Below are positions 57,301 to 64,000 of a stretch of DNA of 64,000 bases, one piece after another. Location of the stretch: NCBI GenBank assembly GCA_017311315.1, contig CM029663.1:15237412-15301411 (forward strand), in the 5' to 3' direction. The notes under the pieces are model-generated. The model had not been told where the DNA came from. It searched no databases and saw nothing but the letters and a program-made list of their open reading frames with translations. The stretch comes from Dendrocalamus latiflorus (Eukaryota; Streptophyta; Magnoliopsida; Poales; Poaceae). Each line of letters starts with the position of its first letter. Within the stretch, counting starts at the first letter, position 1. The position numbers were made by a program, and so were the translations under genes.

Positions 57301-59425
57301 ACTAAAATTACCTTCATAAATACAGCTGATGATAGTAACAAGTAGAGACAACGATACAGACCTCTGTCATGGCATGAATATCTTCAACACCACCAGCAAG
57401 ATGGTCATCAAGCATGTTAAACCGGCTTATTAGCTGCATCCAGTCTTGTTTTAGGCGCTGAAGCTCTCCTCTTATCAACACATTTTTTGCTTTATCTAGC
57501 TTCAATACATTTTTCACATGCTTTAGTTGCTCTTTCTTCAGCTTAAGCTTTTCTTTGATAAGCTTTACGTTTGCACTTTCTGTAACTATATCAACATGTT
57601 GTCGTCCACGTTTTCCAAAAGCAATCGTATCCCTAGCGTCACAAAAATCATCAGACTTCCTCCATAAATAGTCACTTCGTTTTCTCTCCTCTTCCAACTT
57701 CTGGAACAGATGGTCTGCACGGTTTTTCTCACCCATTACATCCTTTGTTTCAACTTCAATGCTAGCTTGTAAATCTTCATTCAGTTTCTTCTGCTCCTCT
57801 AACTTTGCAAACAAATGGTCAGCGCGGCTCTTCTCTTCCGCTACTTTTTTCCTCTCAACTTCAATTAGCTTTTTATTCTTTTCTGCTAACGATTTTTCCG
57901 AATTAGCATGTTTCTTTTCTCTGGCAGTCTTCTGCTTCTCTGCTTCAGCCCTTTTATGTGCTTCAACTGTTTTCTGAATCTGAGCAGCCAACTGTGCTCT
58001 GGCTTCATTTGCTTCACTCCTCAATTTTTCACATGATGCCCTCAAATCATTGGCTACTTTTCTTTCTGTATCAGCAAGCCTTTTATACTCTTCAGACTTG
58101 TACATTTCTGACTTCAGTAACTTCTGCATTTCTAAAGCCTTGCTCTTTTCTTCTTCAACTTTTTTCTTCTCAGAATTACACCTCTTCTTTTCTTCTCCTA
58201 AAATCTGTTTGAGCCTTCTATTTTCTTCCTCCAACTCAGAGATGCGTAGAAGTTCATTATCATTTTTGCAGATATTTTGTGTTTGCTGCAGGGTCGAGTT
58301 CTGTGCCTTCAATTCAATTATCTCTTTCTCTAGCATATCTCTGGCATCAGACTCAGTTTCCCTAGCTGCTTCTGCTGAATCACCTCGGAGACGCTCTTCC
58401 TTGCACACTGCTCATTCAGAAAGCATAAATAACAACCTATTACATGATACACGTACATACCAAAAGGTTTAAAGATGAAGTGGTCAGGCTATGAAAAGTG
58501 TCCAGAATTCCATATGCTTCTCAACCAGAAAGATGAAGTGCACGATAGTGACAGCAATCTTATGTAGTTTTAGTTAAATGCAATATGGTACAGGGAATAA
58601 TAGATGTTATTGAAGAATATATAAGCATTAAAGAGAAAACAAACATACTTTGAAAGGCTCCTCTTCTCTGGATAGTCACCTTCTGTTAAATTCCTGGTAG
58701 CATGTTACTATCATGCTATTAAATTCGAATTTAGAACGTTAGATACTTCATAACAAAAAAAAGGTTTTGGTTTTCTCTAGATGAAGAAAAGGCTTGTGCA
58801 TACAATCCTGGACCTACATATTGCATTACATTACTACCAACGTATTCATCTTTCTATATATATCACACTGATCAATGGCTTAACTTCCCTTCAAAAAAAT
58901 TCAAAGGCTAACTAATCAAAATGTTGTTTCATAATTTTATATAAAGCTCATGTGTACCAACCAAACATTTACATTTGTTGCTGGATACTCCCAAGTTATC
59001 AGCTAATATTTCCAATTAGAATTACAATGCAGAAGAAACCAACGAAAGCAGCACAATATGAACAGATCCGGGAACACTCTAAGGGGAGATTAGGTACCTC
59101 TGCTGAGCTCGGAGCTCCCCTTCTGCAGCTTGTCGTTCTCGCTCTGCAGGAGCTTCACAGCCTCCCGCAGCGCCGACCGGCTTGTCTCCAACTTCTGGAA
59201 CTTCTTCCACAGCTGCGGGACCAACACACACCAAAAAAAAAGGAACCCAAAGAGCGCGTCAGAAACCAAAACAAACGCAGAGAAACAGAATGCGGCGCAA
59301 GGGATCGAGCAGGAGGGGTTGGTTACCTTCGCGCAGCACGGGTTGGGGCCGCCGGTGGCGCCGCCGCCCGCAGCGGCGGGCGGGGGGTTCTGCGACGAGT
59401 CGGGCTCCGACGGCTCCGCCGCCAT
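48691..59425 (-). CDS. EMB1611: EMB1611/MEE22-like coiled-coil protein
   Basis: Related to Arabidopsis EMB1611/MEE22, needed for embryo and shoot meristem development; the biochemical role is unclear. Eight exons, minus strand: 59425-59327, 59212-59098, 58407-57362, 56341-54708, 54584-54478, 53233-52437, 51173-51061, 48976-48691. All GT-AG with matching phases, giving 1398 aa. Residues 1-33 are Ala/Pro/Gly-rich. About 40-400 is a long coiled coil (RADHLFAKLEEQ, RADHLFQKLEEE), ending NVLKLDKAKNVL. About 420-950 is polar and probably disordered, with a nuclear localisation signal, GGRKRKRTKK, at 585-594. About 960-1398 is helical. Exon 7 (113 nt: SCEWTYN, ending LVLVSQLGR) is required to restore frame. 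Introns 5, 6 and 7 hold transposons. No coding lesions. Confidence 0.88.
49359..49966. mobile_element. hAT-type element with GC-rich cargo, in intron 7 of EMB1611
   Basis: 608 bp. Inverted ends CATGGTTGTCACGGCG and CGCCGTGACAACCATG, with ATAGACGG repeated outside both (49351-49358 and 49967-49974), an 8-bp target duplication. The interior is very GC-rich, open in several frames, and resembles a grass 5' untranslated region plus first exon. It may be a captured host fragment. No transposase. Confidence 0.85.
51267..52086 (-). mobile_element. 5'-truncated L1-type LINE in intron 6 of EMB1611
   Basis: Flanked by TAGCACATGTTATT at 51253-51266 and 52087-52100. On the minus strand it ends CTCTCCTGCGTGTTCGAG plus an A tail. 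Its only coding part is the end of ORF2: the zinc-knuckle-like RT-associated domain (KCKLFIW-type, here RCKLFIWLAIKNRCWTADRL, then CPLCDQEFEAVNHLL) at 51454-52092. Reverse transcriptase and endonuclease are lost by truncation. A (CA)n tract lies at 51347-51376. It is in the same orientation as the host gene. Confidence 0.92.
51454..52092 (-). pseudogene. LINE ORF2 C-terminal fragment
   Basis: About 210 codons open to a stop at 51454. Conserved blocks are SAYEAFF, WLAIKNRCWTADRLAKRGL, CPLCDQEFEAVNHLL and WEIWKHRNDCVFNG, typical of plant L1 3' ends. It starts inside the element by 5' truncation and has no start of its own. Confidence 0.88.
53405..53795. mobile_element. Ac-like hAT MITE in intron 5 of EMB1611
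   Basis: 391 bp. Ends CAGAGTTCGGAAAACCGG and CCGGTTTTCCGAACCCTG. GTCTGTAC lies outside both (53397-53404 and 53796-53803), a perfect 8-bp duplication. The interior repeats CCGGTTTTT-like words, as subterminal hAT sites do. Non-coding. Confidence 0.9.
53851..53995 (+). mobile_element. Very short 5'-truncated LINE in intron 5 of EMB1611
   Basis: About 145 bp of LINE 3' end (GCAGCTCTCCTGCGTAGTTC followed by an A tail). AAGGAAAATACATCCCAG is duplicated at 53833-53850 and 53996-54013. Same 3' end family as 51267-52086 but opposite orientation. Non-coding. Confidence 0.9.
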
Positions 59426-59662
59426 GGCGGCCGGATTTCGATGGAGGGGGAGGGTTTAGGGTTTGAGGGGTGGGGTGGGGTGGGCTTCCACTTTCTTCCA
59501 GAAGAGAGGAGGCGGCGTTGGGGGATTGGAATTTGGAACGGGCAGCGGCTGCCTCCTGCGCGCCGCACGTGGGGTGGGGTCGGCGAGCCGGCCGCTGCGG
59601 AGGCGTGGGAGCGGAGACGTTTTAAAAGAAATTTTTAGAAATAATATAAATTTTATTCGAAA
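59426..59662. promoter_or_regulatory. EMB1611 upstream region
   Basis: GC-rich to about 59600, consistent with a 5' untranslated leader and promoter; then AT-rich. No single TATA box that I would name. Confidence 0.35.
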
Positions 59663-59671
59663 TAACAAAAA

Positions 59672-59950
59672 GAGTAAAATCCATTATCGATCATTAAACT
59701 TTTTATGCTGTGTCATCCCGGTCCATAGACTTTCAAAGTATGTCATCCCGGTCCTTAAACTTTCAAAGTGTAGCAATTTCTTTTGAAAGTCTATAGACCG
59801 GGATGACACAGCATAAAAAGTTCACTGCTACAACTACATAGGATATTGCCACACTTTGAAAGTTTAAGGACCGGGATGACACACTTTGAAAGTCTATGGA
59901 CCGGGATGACACAGCATAAAAAGTTTAAGGACCGGTAATGGACTTTACTC
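59672..59950. mobile_element. Mutator-type MITE, almost fully palindromic
   Basis: 279 bp. Ends GAGTAAAATCCATTA and TAATGGACTTTACTC pair, and inner units TGTCATCCCGGTCC and GGACCGGGATGACA recur in both arms. TAACAAAAA stands outside both ends (59663-59671 and 59951-59959), a 9-bp duplication typical of Mutator-like elements. Located about 250 bp upstream of the EMB1611 ATG. Confidence 0.88.
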
Positions 59951-60059
59951 TAACAAAAATATATCTACATGAAATTTTTTTTTACAAAAGTAGACTCCAG
60001 ACATGTAACTGTCGGATGACTAGAACCTATCGCCCAATGAACACGCGACACGCAAGCAA

Positions 60060-60190
60060 TCCGTTGGCCGTTGAGCGAAATAACTGCAGTCGCCGAACCG
60101 CTGGGCGACTGTTTCCAGTTGCCCATCGGTTAGGCGACTGCAGCTCCAGTCGCTGAAGGATTGGGCGACTGAAAGCGCATATAAAAGGAC
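60060..60190 (+). promoter_or_regulatory. Candidate promoter with dyad GCGACTG repeats and a TATA box
   Basis: CAGTCGC and its complement GCGACTG alternate at least five times between 60086 and 60171, followed by TATAAAAGG at 60180-60188 and a purine-rich leader. Looks like a core promoter or an LTR promoter for a plus-strand transcript. No coding exon was identified downstream. Confidence 0.5.
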
Positions 60191-61480
60191 CGCGCGGTGA
60201 ACAGAGGCGGAAGAAGAAAACGAAGCGAAGAGGAGAGGAAAGAAAAGGAGAGGGGAGGGGAGAAAAGGAGAGGGAGGGGGAGAAGGAGAGGTTTCACGAC
60301 TTTTGTGAGGTAAACATTTTTATATATTGTAGTTTAAATTTTGTATATGAAGTAGATATTTATTTAATGTTAGTATCTGTAGAAAATTATAGATGTAGAA
60401 AAGAATAGTACAACTTTAGTATAGAAATTCTAGTCAATGTAGTTATAAAAAATTAGCAGTCGTAATAACCTATAGTTGTAGAAAATTTAGTGAACTTAGT
60501 TGTAGAAATTAGCGTCCTTAGCAAATTAGCGTGCGTACAAAATTATAGTTGTAGAAAATTTTCTCAACGTTGTGTAGAAATTAATTCTCCGTAAAAATTT
60601 GTAGTTATTCAAAATTCCACTAGTTTTTTTTGTAAGAATTCAGTAATTTTCTTTACAGAAAACAATTATATATAACATTTGTGATTAATTACGAATGAAT
60701 GTAATGCCGTCCGTATATTGGAAAAACACATTGACCGTTATAACTGGTATATAGGCATTTAAATCGATATGCCATGTAAATTATCCAAACTCATTAGGAA
60801 TTATTTGCAGTAGGGGAGAGCTCGAGTAACGAGACAAGAGCAGCGTCAGTGCGCGATCTGCCGATAGGGAGTTAATGCTACAAGGGTAGTGTAGATGGTT
60901 ACAATAGGCGAACAGTCATTGAAATGTAAAATTAAAATTTGAAGTTTTAATTTTTGAGCATATTACTAGTCTGTTTTAGGGGTGGCATTTACCGGGTGTT
61001 ATTTAATTTAGTTATCTTATCATGATTAAATTATTTCTAATGCATCAGATTATTTGTCTAATTTAGTGATTTTATCGAAGATTAATTATTTATAATGTCT
61101 CAGATTATTTTCATGTTTCCCTAGTTTCTTGCTGTCTCGTGTGTTCCCGTGCTATCTCCCCGAAATTAATTTAGTAAATTTTGGATTTTTACAGCTTAAA
61201 TACTATTTAAATTGTTGCGTACAATTTTTAATCTCCACATATTATTCTAACTTGTTGTGTACTATTTTAAGTATTTTGATGGTAATTAATTTATTCTAAT
61301 AATTATTAATGGGTTTCTATAATTTAAATGGGATGAACAAAATTATTTGGGTATTTAAACACGTACCGAAGTGATCTAAACAATAGTATGCAAATTTACT
61401 CTGTACGTGCTTAACCTGTACTATTTGGTCGAATGACTTCGACTGGGCATTCTTGACTTCCTCCCTCTCCTTAATCTCTC
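60191..61480. other. Non-coding, AT-rich
   Basis: Begins with a GA-rich leader-like stretch (60200-60300), then AT-rich sequence in which TAGTTGTAGAAAATT-like words recur (60380-60600). No frame of note. Could be an intron or the internal region of a non-coding retroelement. Confidence 0.4.
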
Positions 61481-63927
61481 TTCATATAATTTTCTCATTT
61501 AATCTCTCCGTCCTCACCTGAATTTTCTCTCTTCCATTAGTCGGCCAAATGGCATGGACCAGCCAACTACTCCCTGGCTTTCCATTCTTCTCTCTCTCTC
61601 TCTTCAATATTTTACTCACCTCTTCACTCCTCTCTCTCCCCTTATCTTCTTCCCCATTTCCTTTTCTTTCTCCATTGCTTTTTTGTGATTTGCTCTCTTT
61701 TGGTCGAAGTTTCAAGTGTTGCTCCCATGGCCGACTTGGCTGCACCTCCTTCCTCTTGCCTTCCCTTAGTTCTGGCTCCCTCCAGTGCCATCCCTAACTA
61801 GCTCACCTGGTGCTGCCCCTTCATATGCCACCTTGGCTCCGGCCACTACCGGCTTTCCCGCCGGCCTCAGCCTCCTACGCTGGTCAGCCACCTCCTGGCC
61901 ACTTGCTCAGCTCCTCCAACCCAACCACAACTCGGCTCACCCCCATTTCGGCCTACTTCAGCTACCCTGCCACTAACAAGCTCCCACTGTCGATGCTTCT
62001 TGCTACTCCGGCCGGCGCTCAATCTAGGTTTGATGCCAACCTTGGAGGCCTCTCCATGCCTCCTCTTTTTTTGGCTTCGGTTTCCCACCAGCTGGCCTTT
62101 ATGCCCGAGCACCTCCAGCTCAACTCTGGCGTCGCCTCTGGCGTCATGGCGCCTCCCTGTGCCTCTCTCGGCCCAACCCTCTACCGGTGTCTCCTCTGAC
62201 CGCGGCGCCATCTTCTGGCCTCAACTGACTCAATCACTACCGGGCACCGGCCTTCCCTGCTTGGCCTCGGCCATAGCCGAGCACCATGGCTCTAGCCCAG
62301 CTACTACCTCTACAGCTTCTCAAACCTTCTATGGTGCTCCTAAGTACTCTTCCCTGGTTGACTCCCCTACATTGGCTGCCTTGGCTTGGCCAACAACTAC
62401 CATGACCCTAATCCTCCCCTTTATTTCTCCCTCTATCCCTTACTACGCTTTACTTCCTATGCTTTTTACCCTTTTGATTGCTTTCAATTTTGTGAATTGA
62501 TTTCTTGTTGGCTTGGTGAGTTGGATGGTGTTGGTGGTGAGTTATCTTGGTTGTGGTCTACTATGACGGGGCTCAAGGCCTCCTCGTGCATCGGGGAGCA
62601 TCGAGGAGCACTATCAGGTGCGCACAGTGGCTGCGCTAGGCAAGCCGATGCCACTCCAGTCTCACCTAGGGTATACTGCTCATCTCTTCCTCTTTACTCC
62701 TTTCTTACCTTACCCCCATTGCTCTGTGATGGTGACTATGGGATGGTGGTGCACATGCTGTGGTTGTGAGCCAACGGTGGCTATGAGGACTTGCGATGGC
62801 CAGTGGGTAATCTAGCCACGTGCTGTGATTTTGGTAGAAAGTTAGAAATGAAGGGTTCATGGGGGCACCTTATTTGCTGGTCAAGGGTTTGATGTCTGGG
62901 GTGGAGGATGTCATGTCGAGGATTACAGTCGCTTCACAGCTCTCTTGGGGATCGGCTTGTCTTACCTGGGTGCTTTTGGTCCTAGTTTGGCTTTGGTTGT
63001 TCTAGGCTGTTGTGGCCACGGCCCTTGCTCCTTCGTCTTCTTGACTCCTTGAGCTCCTCTGCCTGGCTCCCTCTCCCTCACTGCCTCTCTGTGTGTGGCT
63101 ATGGACTTGGTGAGTTGGAGGAGCTTCCCTTGGCTTGGTACTTGGCTTTGGTCGAGCAAGGGAATGATAGTGGATTTCTTGCCTGGTTTGTGCTTTTTCG
63201 TTGGGAAGAAGTGAGCCAGGTAGGAGGTGAATGCTTTGTGTGGTGCTTTCGACTGGCTGCCTTACTTATGAATGGGAAGGTGGCATGCTCTCCCTTCTTG
63301 TGGTTTGGTCTTATCTCCTAGCTCTCCTTTGTTGCTTGGCCTTGTCACAACTTCCTCCTGTTGGTAGGCCTTATCTCCTAGCTCCTATGCTGTGGGTAAT
63401 TTGGGATGATTCCTAAGGACCCTTGGTCCATGGCATGGCTTTGACATTGTTCTTCTGGTTTTCTACTGTGTGAGGTAAGTCGGTAAAATGGGCGTTGGGT
63501 TTAATTTTCTGCCGAATGATGATGCCCATCTATGTGAGAGGTGTCGGCTGGCCCCAGTTGGTCTTGGTATCTTCGTGAGCACTAGGGTTCGGTCTTCTTA
63601 AAGCCGGACGGGTTCTGATGGTAACCTGATTTTAATTTATTCCTTTTGTTCGGTCTTTTTCGGTCTTCTGTTATTGGTTTTCTTAGTACTTAATAATGCC
63701 AGTTATTCTTCTGCTTAGCAATATTCCTGTATTGTTGCAATTGTAGTGTAATTATTTTCACTTTGGAGATGATGAGCCTGACTGAGATTGAGATTTAGAA
63801 TTTGATATAATCAGAATGAAATTGCTGTACTTTGAATTGTAATTTATGTAACCGGAATTATACTTGATGGGGATTAAGGATTGTAAATGGATGCAAGTTG
63901 AGTTGTAGAATAATGTAATTCGGACTG
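61481..63927. other. Low-complexity region with overlapping open frames, no gene called
   Basis: 61560-62460 is C/T-rich; frames at 61785-61976, 61810-62199 and 62000-62500 overlap on one strand and encode only Pro/Ser/Leu-rich sequence. 62460-63420 is rich in TTGGCTTGG-type words with more short frames. No recognised domain, start context or splice pattern. It may be a degenerate retroelement leader/gag region or a non-coding transcript linked to the promoter-like sequence at 60060. Confidence 0.4.

Positions 63928-63930
<3 letters not shown>

Positions 63931-64000
<70 letters not shown>
63931..64000. repeat. (TA)n microsatellite, cut by window end
   Basis: Uninterrupted TA dinucleotides for at least 70 bases up to the last base of the window. 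Its full length is unknown. Confidence 0.95.

Noticed and set aside
61785..63416. A possible proline-rich protein gene
   Set aside because: Four overlapping frames on one strand, none with a good start context or domain, in low-complexity C/T- and TTGG-rich sequence.
1..64000. tRNA, rRNA or organellar DNA insertions
   Set aside because: No cloverleaf-forming sequence with A and B box motifs, ribosomal core sequence or plastid/mitochondrial gene was recognised by eye. A covariance-model scan would be needed to exclude a diverged tRNA.

Overview
This is a nuclear genomic window from a grass (Poaceae). The evidence is three multi-exon plant housekeeping genes with GC-rich first exons, separated by a dense and partly nested set of plant transposons: Ty1/copia, CACTA, Ac-like hAT, Tourist and Stowaway MITEs, a Mutator-type MITE, L1 LINEs and a Helitron. 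A panicoid grass is a guess; the sequence alone does not fix the genus.

Host genes, all on the minus strand: (1) plastidial lipoyl synthase LIP1P, 13055-16037, six exons, 397 aa, all cluster-binding cysteines present. (2) A PAT1-family mRNA decapping/decay factor, 18914-24464, five exons, 804 aa. (3) An EMB1611/MEE22-like coiled-coil nuclear protein, 48691-59425, eight exons, 1398 aa, with at least four transposon insertions in its introns and one 113-nt exon that is easy to miss. Reading frames join cleanly across every proposed splice site in all three.

Mobile landscape, left to right: a Tourist-like MITE split by a young non-autonomous copia element (1686-4630); a second copy of that MITE (5653-5928); an Ac-like hAT element (6903-10149) carrying decayed BED-finger transposase and Myb/SANT-like coding sequence; MITEs around LIP1P and PAT1; a complete 10,992-bp CACTA (En/Spm) element (26956-37947); a small Helitron (40396-40799); nested Tourist elements (41825-42222); a deleted copia element (43872-45076); Stowaway and hAT MITEs; the transposon-loaded EMB1611 gene; and a Mutator-type MITE about 250 bp upstream of its start codon. 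The last 4 kb hold a possible TATA promoter, low-complexity sequence and a (TA)n tract cut by the window edge.

The most unusual object is the CACTA element. It has intact ends and a TAA target duplication, a TNP2-type transposase, and a second gene fusing a TNP1-like domain, a coiled coil and a Ulp1-like (C48) cysteine protease with His, Asp, Gln and Cys all present. It also carries an unrecognised 184-codon ORF on the opposite strand, two hairpins of miRNA-precursor size, a 334-bp near-perfect palindrome between its two main genes with a TATA-like box in each arm, and hundreds of bases of subterminal repeats arranged as inverted pairs. Together these look like a transposition module with its own RNA- or promoter-level control. 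The regulatory reading is inference.
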